Shown piece after piece: positions 27,301 to 34,588 of a stretch of 34,588 bases of DNA (positions are counted from its first letter, which is position 1; every line of letters begins with the position of its first letter). Location of the stretch: positions 1 through 34,588 of the forward strand of contig JAFIFN010000029.1 in the NCBI GenBank assembly GCA_020832005.1, written 5' to 3'. Position numbers and translations under genes: made by a program. Source of the stretch: Gammaproteobacteria bacterium (GTDB lineage Bacteria; Pseudomonadota; Gammaproteobacteria; Steroidobacterales; PWYM01). The notes beneath the pieces were generated by a model. It did no database searches. It was given only the letters and a program-made list of their open reading frames with translations, and was not told where the DNA came from.

Positions 27301-29590
27301 GCCGCAGGAGACCCTCGAGCTGCTGGCGCGTGCGTATGAACGGCGCGACCCGCTCGGCCGCGACCTCGGCACTCAATTCCACGGGCAGCGCGGCCGTCAG
27401 CTGCGCCTGCTGCGCGCCGAAATCCACTGACAGGTCGAACTCGCTGTTGCCCTGCAGACGCAGCAGGTAGTCCTGTCCGGCGGCGAGGCGTGCCGGACTG
27501 CTGCGCGCATCGTGTTCCCGCGTCAGCAGGTCGGTGTCCGGATCGTCGGCGTGGAACAGCGCGAGGCGGATCGAACGTGTCCCCTCGACCCGCAATTCAC
27601 TGTCCTGCACAAACCGCGGCAGTCGATACCAGCGTTCGCGCATCGTCGTGTCGAAACGCCCATGGAGTCGAAAATCCTGCGGCAGCGGACGGGCCTGCTC
27701 GGCAAGGCGCTGCGGGTGAAGGACCGTGAGGCGCTGCAGCGGATGGCCTCTTGCAGCAGTGATCTCGTAGCGTCCTTCGCCCGGATCATCAGCGCGTAGC
27801 TGAACATAGTGCGGTCCGGCGTCGAGCAGCAGCGCAGGCGTTGTCGTCTCGCCCGGTGACAGCCGGAACTCCTGCACCGGCCGCGAGCCCCACAGCACCG
27901 TCGCCCGCAGATCCCCGTCATGCGGTGCGGTCAGTGTCAGCGTGATCAGCTCCGGGCCGCGCAGGTCCATCCGCAGGTAGGTGCGCTTGTCGGTCCTGGT
28001 CACATTGCCTTGCAGCGTGGTGCCATCCAGCGGCAGGTCGAACGCCAGTTCGGGTGCATCGCTGGGTTCGGTGACCAGGTTCGGCGGTACCGCGCCGAGT
28101 GACTGCGCCTGGATTTCGTAGTTGCCCTCGTTGCCGGTCAGGGCAAAGATGTGTCGGCCCACATCGAGTACGAGATTGTCGAGGCGCAGCGGACCGGTCT
28201 GTCGCGATGCCCGTCGTGCGCTCTGCAGCGTGGTGTTGTAGCGCCCGCCGCGCTGCACCAGGGAGAGCTCACGGGAAGTCTCACCGCGGGCGATGACACG
28301 CCAGATCTCTGCCTGCCCCTCCACCGTCACGAAGAAGTGTTCGATGTCTCCATCGCGTCCGAAGCTGCCCCGGGCGCGACCGTCAGCGGCCAGCGCCACC
28401 GCCTCTCCAGGCGTGTCGTTGGGTTCGTAGATGACGCCGCGGCGGATGCGCCCACGGCGCTCCCAGCGGATCCTGTAGTCGGTCTCGACGCTGGCCGGGC
28501 GCACGCGCAGGCCATGTGTGCCGGGCTGCAGCACGAGATCGTCGAGCCGCGCCCCCTCGCGGCCCTCGCGACACAGCCGATCAGTGCCGTCCGGGTGCAG
28601 CAGGCAAAGCTCCATGGCGGTTCGCGGCTCGGCCTCGAGGATCAGCGACAGCCGTTGCGCGGTCCATTCTTCACTGAGCTCGAAGCGAAAGAAATCCGGA
28701 TCCCGCGGGCCGGAGCGGCCACTGATCGCATCGCCTTCGCCCACGACAGTCGCCTGCGGCCAGCGGTCGTTTGGCTCGCGTTCCTCGCCGGCCGACACCG
28801 GACCACTGAACTCAAGGTTGATGACCCGTGGGCCGGCATGCCCATCGGCGATCTGCACCAGGTATTCACCTGCCGGCAGCATCAGGTTTGCCAGCCGTGC
28901 GCGACCGGCCCGGTCGACTTCGCGGCTCGCCACCTGCTGGCCCTGGGCGTCGTGTATCCGCAGTTCGGCTTTTCGCCCGGGTGGCACATGGCCGGCGAGG
29001 GTCACGGCGGCCTCCTCCCCAGCCTCATGCGAGAAGCGATACCAGCTTTCGGCCTGCATGGCGTAGTGGTGCAGTGGTCGGCGCTCGGTGATGCGCTGCG
29101 CTGCGTCGGCCTGTGCGTCGGTGGATGGGGGCAGCGATTGCGTCGGTGAGGAGCGCAGGAACACGCGATAGCTCCCGGCGGCTGCCATCCGGGCGCGACT
29201 GATACCGAGCAGGTAATCGCCTTCCTCGACGACCAGACCCTCGAGGACGGCGCGTGGTGATTCGGGCTCGGCCTGGAGCGCGACCAGGACCTCGGGGGAT
29301 TCGTCGGGATCACCCGACCAGCGCAGCAGATCCACGCGCGTGAGGCCGCCCGGGATGCCTTCGAGTTCGATCGTCCACAGCCGCGCGGCCGCAGCGTCCT
29401 CCACACTCCACAGGAAGAAATCCTGGTCGTCCTCGTAGAGCTCGCCGACCAGCGTCGCTTCACCCCTGACCGGGGTGGCCTGGGCCGGCTGATTGTTCGG
29501 CTCACGCTCCACGACAACGCGTGAGGACTGGGCTGACAGCAGGACTGGCCAGAGCAACAACGCAACACGCAGCGTCCGGGACATCCGCAT
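24362..29590 (-). CDS. Giant exported protein: PPC-like repeats, discoidin-like middle region, two VWA domains
   Basis: ATG 29590 with AAGGAG upstream (29599 also possible), 'MRMSRTLRVALLLWPVLLSAQSS' signal. 'EREPNNQPAQAT', 'EREPNDRWPQAT', 'IYEPNDTPGEAV', 'TEPSDAPELA' repeats; MIDAS 'DSSGSV' and 'DASGSM'; 'LLTDGEETCDGD'. Confidence 0.88.
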   Translation of the reverse strand: MRMSRTLRVALLLWPVLLSAQSSRVVVEREPNNQPAQATPVRGEATLVGELYEDDQDFFLWSVEDAAAARLWTIELEGIPGGLTRVDLLRWSGDPDESPEVLVALQAEPESPRAVLEGLVVEEGDYLLGISRARMAAAGSYRVFLRSSPTQSLPPSTDAQADAAQRITERRPLHHYAMQAESWYRFSHEAGEEAAVTLAGHVPPGRKAELRIHDAQGQQVASREVDRAGRARLANLMLPAGEYLVQIADGHAGPRVINLEFSGPVSAGEEREPNDRWPQATVVGEGDAISGRSGPRDPDFFRFELSEEWTAQRLSLILEAEPRTAMELCLLHPDGTDRLCREGREGARLDDLVLQPGTHGLRVRPASVETDYRIRWERRGRIRRGVIYEPNDTPGEAVALAADGRARGSFGRDGDIEHFFVTVEGQAEIWRVIARGETSRELSLVQRGGRYNTTLQSARRASRQTGPLRLDNLVLDVGRHIFALTGNEGNYEIQAQSLGAVPPNLVTEPSDAPELAFDLPLDGTTLQGNVTRTDKRTYLRMDLRGPELITLTLTAPHDGDLRATVLWGSRPVQEFRLSPGETTTPALLLDAGPHYVQLRADDPGEGRYEITAARGHPLQRLTVLHPQRLAEQARPLPQDFRLHGRFDTTMRERWYRLPRFVQDSELRVEGTRSIRLALFHADDPDTDLLTREHDARSSPARLAAGQDYLLRLQGNSEFDLSVDFGAQQAQLTAALPVELSAEVAAERVAPFIRTRQQLEGLLRLQHQGDEPLEVELISSASDRTWSLEVDDSHIRLQPGESREVAWRSLSGRDLAPAEPVILAFAARHADQRQVAAALEIAVDPSTRPVSPQPGAVLPEPLVGAINVAWSEFGARPVSGTTAHERLISGSLPETANLQVRHGEHVDIVLAGDTAAPIHGFVLDTTGVEPARRLAAFAVALSEDGEHFETVLEAEMAPLARPQAFALPEPVMARHARLILRAPALASEQRIELNAFKVLASGDLDLSGGRGFNLAELSLGGHVIHTDPIAGFGIWAEQLLDEGSQMGALRRAAGQTTSWLIGFRDQRSARIGEIVIEPHRVAGGMPHFSQFTVQVALASPIGPWETVAVIDVDDSGGRWQAETPVWARYVRFESNAAEAAASFMLPTRIRIYEPPVDASYRSALAEWGTDWWDGPYEHAFPAPLPLREPPRQQGNRTTATAAALVADEPARGHVQLGQTEAWYRLRMPEGHNVMELTLSGVERLRAGLEIQGADGRPRTPESERTAGRHHQVLLRAEPGEELRIRVFEAPLSIVFAWDSSGSVAQYVAMIQRAVRLYARSLRPGLDEAQFIQFDGPPIFTRFLDDPHEVALGLNAFDNNYSGSNVHTAMIHAVDALRDRPGQRAIIAIGDAEEDINMRGIGRTLWPAMAQVKPRVYAFKVRPGRVTDDLRRRQSTMQSFAAVNGGYYATVYDAAQLDAALQRVTQELRDPAEYLLTASSRFEQDPGPARLRVVSAEPLVPAGAVSIILDASGSMLRRMQGGRRIEVAKRVLGEVIEVIPEGTPVALRVYGNREANACRSDLEIPLSPLQRSGFRSSLEGITAINLARTPIADSLAKAADDLADATGRRMVVLLTDGEETCDGDAQAVIAQLLDQGFDLRLNIVGFQLGDQGFQAEFESLAAQAGGLYFDSASEEELVLALQRAFAVPYRVLGRAGSVIATGLVGGEEIEVAAGTHTIVVDGEAPRRLEDQRLRGGVATLVTLD

Positions 29591-29777
29591 GGTCGGCATT
29601 CTCCTTGCCAGGCAGTCAGGCGACCGAAGCGTCGAGTTTCCGACGGGGAGGCGCCACGAACAACCCTCGGAAAATACCTGAGCAGTTTTGCCGACGGATC
29701 TCGTTTGAGAGGAGGTGACCGCAGTATTCGTGTGCGGCGCCGTGACCCCTGAAGCCACATCCGCAAGGAGAAATCCG

Positions 29778-30368
29778 ATGACCGATTTGCCCCGTCCTCA
29801 CGCGCTGGATCGTCGGCGCCTGCTCATTGGTACGGCCCTGCTGGTCGGTGCTGCGACCGTGGCACCAGTGACCCTCGGCCGCGAGCAAGGCCGCCTGGAG
29901 ATCCGCGTGCGCGATCCGAGACGACTGGAGGGACTACGTGGCGAGGAGCTTCGCAGAGCCTTGCTGGAACACCTCCAGATTCGCAGCGCAGATGCCAGAG
30001 AGGCGATTCCCGTCGCGCTGTGCGTCGTTCGCGTGGAAGGCGGCCGTGTCGCCGAGGTGTTCATGTCTGGGGAATTCCGCGCGGCGGGAGGTGAGAACTC
30101 AATCCCTGGGGGAGACATGTTTATCCCTGGAGGGGATATGTTCTTTCCACGAGATATGTTCATCCCGGGCGGAGACATGTTCATCCCGGGGGGCGATATG
30201 TTCTACCCACCGCAGGGGGCGGAGCGGTACGCCGCCGAGGCTGCCGTTCGCGTGCTGGGCGAGCAACGCGCCGAGCATGGGCTGTTCTTCGTGGTGATTG
30301 CGGCAGATCCGCGGGTTCGCGAGTCGATCGCCTCATCGGGCACCGCGCTCCCCCTGGCTCGCGGTTAG
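29778..30368 (+). CDS. Exported protein carrying tandem IPGGDMF repeats
   Basis: AAGGAG SD 7 nt before ATG 29778; twin-Arg/hydrophobic N-terminus 'DRRRLLIGTALLVGAATVAP'; 'SIPGGDMFIPGGDMFFPRDMFIPGGDMFIPGGDMFYPP'. Confidence 0.8.
   Translation: MTDLPRPHALDRRRLLIGTALLVGAATVAPVTLGREQGRLEIRVRDPRRLEGLRGEELRRALLEHLQIRSADAREAIPVALCVVRVEGGRVAEVFMSGEFRAAGGENSIPGGDMFIPGGDMFFPRDMFIPGGDMFIPGGDMFYPPQGAERYAAEAAVRVLGEQRAEHGLFFVVIAADPRVRESIASSGTALPLARG
30102..30203 (+). repeat. Five tandem ~21-nt in-frame units encoding IPGGDMF (third unit 18 nt, FPRDMF)
   Basis: ATCCCTGGGGGAGACATGTTT / ATCCCTGGAGGGGATATGTTC / TTTCCACGAGATATGTTC / ATCCCGGGCGGAGACATGTTC / ATCCCGGGGGGCGATATGTTC. Confidence 0.95.
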
Positions 30369-30375
30369 TCCGGCC

Positions 30376-31560
30376 ATGCGACCTTGCCGTGGAGTTCGAC
30401 GGCGCGCAGGGACCCTCGCGGATGCCGTGGTGGTGGGCGGCGGCCCTGCGGGCTGTCTGGCCGCGACGCTGCTGCACGCGACCGGTAGACGGGTCCTGCT
30501 GTTGCACCGTTCGCGCGGTTCGCATGGCAAAGGTGCGGGTGCGCACGCGCATCGGATCCCCTCGGAAAGCTGGCTGGCCCTGGAGCGGATTCTGCCCGGT
30601 CTTCATCGTGAGGTGATTGAAGCAGGCGCAACGCAGGGGTCGCTGCATTGTCTCTCCGCCGGCGCCGGGAACGACGCTGCGGTTACGCCATGGTTGTCAC
30701 GTCGACTACTGGACCGTCTGATGCGCAGGCGCACAGCGGCCGCCGGGGTGATCGTCAAGGACGTCTCTGCACTGCACGTCGCAGCACTGACGACACGGCA
30801 ATGGGAGATCGACTACCAGCCCGCCGATGGGCGCAGTCGGATCGCCCATTCGCGCGCACCGCTGCTGGTCGACGCCAGCGGGAGTGCACGCGCCGCGCTT
30901 GCGGGTGTAGCCGGCGCACTCGGGTCTGCGATCCCCCTGCTGCAGGTGCCGGGGCAGGATCATTACTGGTCCGTACGACTGGCGGATATTGCGCTGCCAT
31001 GGGGCGCCGGCGCGTTAAGTCTCGATAGTGACAGGGCAGGCAGGGTCATCATCCAGCGCCTGGAGTCGGGTTCAGACGACGGGGCCACGCATCTGCTCAC
31101 GTGCATTGTCCGCGGTGAATCCCGCGGCACGGAAGGTGCGAAGCCGACTCCCACTGATCTGCTCTCCGCTCTGTCTGCGGATCCCGAGCTGGCCGACATG
31201 CTCGCCAATGCCCGACCGGTGGCGCCGCCGAACCGCTTTGGCCCGCTGCCGATTCAACTGCTCCAGATGCACCGCGTCGGTGCCGCTGCGCCCGACTGGC
31301 TTGCGCTGGGCGATGCCTTGCTGGTCACGCCACCGGCGAAAGGGCTGGGTATCGCCTGGGCGGTGCTGCAAGCCGAGCGTCTACGCGCGGGCCTCGATGC
31401 CGGCCTTGAGTCCGACGAGCTTCGCCGCAGCCTCGGTGAGTTCGCCGAGGCGGCGTGGCTGAGCGCCAGCTTCGAACAAGCGCTCGAGGATGACGGCTTT
31501 CACCCGCGCAATTCGTTTGACCTCTTGAGAGACCAGAGCGAGGAGTCATGTCATGCGTGA
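30376..31560 (+). CDS. FAD-dependent oxidoreductase/monooxygenase-like (halogenase / LodB-like fold)
   Basis: N-terminal 'AVVVGGGPAGCLAATLLHATGRRVLLL' Rossmann; 'LVDASGSARAAL'; C-terminal 'DWLALGDALLVTPPAKGLGIAWAVLQAERL' (GD motif). Confidence 0.8.
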   Translation: MRPCRGVRRRAGTLADAVVVGGGPAGCLAATLLHATGRRVLLLHRSRGSHGKGAGAHAHRIPSESWLALERILPGLHREVIEAGATQGSLHCLSAGAGNDAAVTPWLSRRLLDRLMRRRTAAAGVIVKDVSALHVAALTTRQWEIDYQPADGRSRIAHSRAPLLVDASGSARAALAGVAGALGSAIPLLQVPGQDHYWSVRLADIALPWGAGALSLDSDRAGRVIIQRLESGSDDGATHLLTCIVRGESRGTEGAKPTPTDLLSALSADPELADMLANARPVAPPNRFGPLPIQLLQMHRVGAAAPDWLALGDALLVTPPAKGLGIAWAVLQAERLRAGLDAGLESDELRRSLGEFAEAAWLSASFEQALEDDGFHPRNSFDLLRDQSEESCHA

Positions 31561-32518
31561 ACGTTGCAAGGGAACGTCTTTCGGATCACAGGTGATCGGC
31601 ACGCTGGCCGTCGTCCTGGTGCTGTCGCCGATCGATGCATCCGCCCAATTCATCGACCGGTTGCGCGACGCCGCGCGGGGTGCCGCCGAGCGGGAGACCC
31701 AGCGGCAGGTCGAGATCCGCGTTCGCGAGACCGTGCGCTGCGCCTTCGGCGAGATTGAATGTATCCAGCGGGCGGAATCGGAGGGCCACGACGTCGAAAT
31801 CGTCGATGCCCAGGGCCAGGTCATGAGTCCGGCCGACGTGGAGGCACTTTCGGCCGGCGCCGCCGGTTTCGCGCCCGCTGCGCCACCGCCTGGCGCGGGC
31901 GCGTTGCCGACTGCGGTACCCGGCGCTGCCACCGGTGCGGCACACCAGTTCGTAGCGGGCAGCCATGTGCTGTTCTTCGATGACTTCGCTAACGGTCGCG
32001 TCGGGGACTTCCCAGGCGGGCTCGAGTTCGTCCGCGGCAACCTGGAACTCGTCGAGTGGCAGGGCCGGAAGCTGCTGCGCGCCACCGGGCCGAGCCGTTT
32101 CCGGGTCGCGCTGCCCGGCGCGCTGCCGGAGAGTTTCACGCTGGAGTTCGATCTGCACGTCGGCGACACCGGCCTTGATGAGAACGCCGTATTGACCCAG
32201 ACCCATGATGGCGCGCTGTTCGAGTACGAGGGCAACTATTTCGCCCTGGGGGGACTGGGGCCCGACGGCAACATGGGCTTGCGTGGCCGTAACCTGCCGA
32301 CCGCTGTGGTCGAGTCGCGGCGTACGGAGGCCGCAGTTGTGCCGGTGCGCATCCTGGTGCAGGGCAGTACGACGCGGATGTTCCTCGAGGATCAACGCAT
32401 CGTGAACGTCCCCAATGCGCAGCTCGCGCGCGGCAACGTGCTCGAGTTCCGACTCAACGGCAGCGACCAGTCCCCGAGCCACATCACGGGGATCCGCGTG
32501 GCCACACAGGCGCCGTGA
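31553..32518 (+). CDS. Exported protein with LamG/concanavalin-like C-terminal domain
   Basis: ATG 31553 overlaps the upstream stop; signal peptide to 'DASAQF'; 'FFDDFANGRVGDFPGGLEFVRGNLELVEWQGRKLLRAT...FTLEFDLHV'. Confidence 0.75.
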   Translation: MRERCKGTSFGSQVIGTLAVVLVLSPIDASAQFIDRLRDAARGAAERETQRQVEIRVRETVRCAFGEIECIQRAESEGHDVEIVDAQGQVMSPADVEALSAGAAGFAPAAPPPGAGALPTAVPGAATGAAHQFVAGSHVLFFDDFANGRVGDFPGGLEFVRGNLELVEWQGRKLLRATGPSRFRVALPGALPESFTLEFDLHVGDTGLDENAVLTQTHDGALFEYEGNYFALGGLGPDGNMGLRGRNLPTAVVESRRTEAAVVPVRILVQGSTTRMFLEDQRIVNVPNAQLARGNVLEFRLNGSDQSPSHITGIRVATQAP

Positions 32519-32555
32519 ACTGCGCGGCACAACCCCACCGCCGGAGGGTGGAGCG

Positions 32556-33989
32556 ATGAGAACAGTGAGCACGGCTTTCAACGGACTCTGTTTGGCTGTC
32601 GCAGCAGGCCTGGCCTGGCCGCTTGCGTTGCAAGCCGCCGAGGGCCTGTACCTCGAGCAGCGCATGTCCACCGAACAGCAGCGTGACCATGACGAAAGTC
32701 ACATGCGCAGCTGGGTCCAGGACGAGCGCTTTCGCATGGAGTTCGTCGACAGCGAACATCCCTTGTTCGCGGCAGGCACCTACATGCTGAGTCTCGACGG
32801 CGGCGAGACCAGCTATCTCGTCGATCCGGCGGCGCAGACCTACACACGGGTCGCGCCGGCCGAAATCGCCGAACAGCTGTTCGCCGGGCTGACGGCCATG
32901 GAGGACGAGGGCGGCGACGGGGCCACCCGCCAGATGATCGATATCCAGTTTTCGGACGTGTTCTCGGAAGATCTGGGCACGGCGGCTGGCGAACCCGTGT
33001 TGGGATACTCCACAACGATTCACCGCGTACGCTCCGGCTACACCATGGAGCTCAAGGTGCTGTTCATGACTCATCGCCAGAGCGTGGAGACGGTCACCGA
33101 GCTCTGGGTCACCGGCGAGATCGACTCGCCACGCATCAGCGCATGGTTCGACATCGGCACGGTGACGGGTAATGAAGAGTCCGATGCCGCGCTGATCGAC
33201 CCGCTGGCGTCAATATCGGGCACGGTGCTTCGATCGGTGCACGAGACGACCGTTCGCGCCGGCCGCCGCGGTCGGCCACAACAAAGCCGCAGTGTCATGG
33301 AGGTCACCGCACTGAGGCACGAGTCCATCGACAGCAGCCTGTTCGAACTGCCCGCAGGCTTTGCCGAGCAGTCACTGGCCATGCGCCTGGGCGGTACCGA
33401 GATGCCTTCAGTGGCCCGCGGGCCCGAACCCTCCGGGGGTGCCGTGCGCCGGGTCGGGCGGATGTTCGGCGGTGTGTTCAACCGTGAATCGGACGACGAA
33501 GAGCGCAGCCTGGAGGAACGTATTTCCACCCTGATGCGGGTGCCCACCGGTGACCTGGAACTGCTCATGGATGGCAAAGCACTGAGGCTGCAGACCTTCC
33601 TGCGCGACGACGGCAACACCGCGGCCTGGGTGGCACAGGCCGATGGCAGCTTCGCGGTGTTCGTCAATGGCTTTCATGACGGCCACGACGGCTATCGGGA
33701 CACCATCAGTGTCCGTGCCATTGTCAGCGGGTTCGACACGCCGTGCCCGTGCACCCCCGAAAGAGTCGTCATCCGGTTCCACCAGGGCGACGATCGGATG
33801 ACGAACTTCTACGAGTCGACCGATGCGGAGCTCGTGTTTACCCAACTGGACCGCAACGGCGATCAACTCGAGGTGGCCGGCGAGTTTGCCGGGCCTTTCG
33901 GTTTCAAGCGCGATATGGACTCGACCCCGGGACAGCGCATCCACGGTGAGGGCCGCTTCGAGGCGCTGGCGAACCGCGCCGGGCATTGA
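32556..33989 (+). CDS. Exported two-part protein: DUF4412-like N-terminal region and C-terminal CPCTPE domain
   Basis: ATG 32556; signal peptide 'MRTVSTAFNGLCLAVAAGLAWPLALQAAE'; C-terminus aligns with 15796..16404. Confidence 0.8.
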   Translation: MRTVSTAFNGLCLAVAAGLAWPLALQAAEGLYLEQRMSTEQQRDHDESHMRSWVQDERFRMEFVDSEHPLFAAGTYMLSLDGGETSYLVDPAAQTYTRVAPAEIAEQLFAGLTAMEDEGGDGATRQMIDIQFSDVFSEDLGTAAGEPVLGYSTTIHRVRSGYTMELKVLFMTHRQSVETVTELWVTGEIDSPRISAWFDIGTVTGNEESDAALIDPLASISGTVLRSVHETTVRAGRRGRPQQSRSVMEVTALRHESIDSSLFELPAGFAEQSLAMRLGGTEMPSVARGPEPSGGAVRRVGRMFGGVFNRESDDEERSLEERISTLMRVPTGDLELLMDGKALRLQTFLRDDGNTAAWVAQADGSFAVFVNGFHDGHDGYRDTISVRAIVSGFDTPCPCTPERVVIRFHQGDDRMTNFYESTDAELVFTQLDRNGDQLEVAGEFAGPFGFKRDMDSTPGQRIHGEGRFEALANRAGH

Positions 33990-34164
33990 TCCCGCACTGC
34001 CGGTATGCAGCTCGGACGCGAGGCATCGAGAACGCCAATCTCGCCTTCGATCCAGCCGAAGAGCCGCCGACCCTGTGGGCCTCAAGCCGTGCACAGCACT
34101 ATGACGTTCAGGCTGCCTATATCCCCCTATACTCAGGTCAGTACAACAGCTGGGGGAAAATTCA

Positions 34165-34588
34165 ATGTGCAAACATCAACCGGTGTTGCGGCATCGTGTG
34201 GCCAGATCCCTTCGTGGATGGGCAGTATTGTGCCTCCTCGTCGGCGCATGCTCTCTGGGTGCCCCCGCCCTGGGAGCCCCCGCCGACATCCTCCTTAAGA
34301 ACGTCAATGTCGTGGAAGTGCGGCATGGTGTCTTGCTCTCTGGCCAGGACGTGCTCATCAGCGATGGTCTGATCAGCGCGGTGGTGCCTCACCGGAGTCA
34401 GCCTGTACACGCAGCAACGGTCGTAGCTCTCGAGGGGGCCTACCTGATACCGGGGCTGTGGGACATGCATGCCCACATCCGGTCCTACGAAGGCCTAGAC
34501 ATCCTGCCCATGTTCGTTGCCCACGGTGTCACTGGGATTCGCGATCTCGGGCTCACCGACTTCGGACTCATCCGGCGATGGCAGGACG
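34165..34588 (+). CDS. Amidohydrolase family protein, 3'-truncated by window edge
   Basis: ATG 34165 with upstream GGGGGA. Translation: MCKHQPVLRHRVARSLRGWAVLCLLVGACSLGAPALGAPADILLKNVNVVEVRHGVLLSGQDVLISDGLISAVVPH...GAYLIPGLWDMHAHIRSYEGLDILPMFVAHGVTGIRDLG; HxH motif 'DMHAHI'. Open to the end, so absent from the ORF track. Confidence 0.88.
   Translation, partial: MCKHQPVLRHRVARSLRGWAVLCLLVGACSLGAPALGAPADILLKNVNVVEVRHGVLLSGQDVLISDGLISAVVPHRSQPVHAATVVALEGAYLIPGLWDMHAHIRSYEGLDILPMFVAHGVTGIRDLGLTDFGLIRRWQD

Noticed and set aside
30102-30203. Possible CRISPR or GGDEF-domain signal from the GGDMF repeats
   Set aside because: Units are contiguous, in frame and without spacers, so not CRISPR. GGDMF is a repeated heptad fragment outside any diguanylate-cyclase fold context.
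1-34588. Search for tRNA, rRNA, transposase, integrase or phage genes
   Set aside because: Nothing recognisable by eye in any reading frame or intergenic region. A tRNAscan/Infernal run would be needed to exclude small RNAs.

Overview
This is a high-GC, Gram-negative (probably gammaproteobacterial) chromosomal window. It is densely coding, with about 25 supportable CDS and no RNA genes, CRISPR arrays or transposases that I could recognise. From left to right it holds: the 3' part of a sensor histidine kinase; a CpeT/CpcT-like exported protein; a Tat-signal-bearing MDR-type oxidoreductase; a DUF6134-like exported protein; an acetyl-CoA hydrolase/transferase family protein; a two-gene ABC exporter; a Tat-type sulfide:quinone-oxidoreductase-like flavoprotein followed by a small membrane protein and a porin; two small membrane proteins; a sigma-70 ECF-like factor with a Ser/Thr kinase-TPR protein (minus strand); an exported 'CPCTPE' protein and a gene split by one in-frame TAG (minus strand); a second, full-length paralogous kinase-TPR protein with a membrane protein (plus strand); a lipoprotein and an 805-aa exported protein with a Cys-less transglutaminase-like core; a giant (~1740 aa) exported PPC-repeat/double-VWA protein (minus strand); and, divergent from it, an apparent operon encoding a protein with a tandem I-P-G-G-D-M-F repeat, a flavoprotein, a LamG-like exported protein and a second protein carrying the CPCTPE domain. 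The window ends inside an amidohydrolase gene. The best candidates for an undescribed system are: (i) the duplicated kinase/ECF locus with its secreted CPCTPE protein and a perfect hairpin around the sigma-factor start codon; (ii) the CPCTPE domain, found twice in the window; (iii) the GGDMFIP-repeat protein next to a flavoenzyme.
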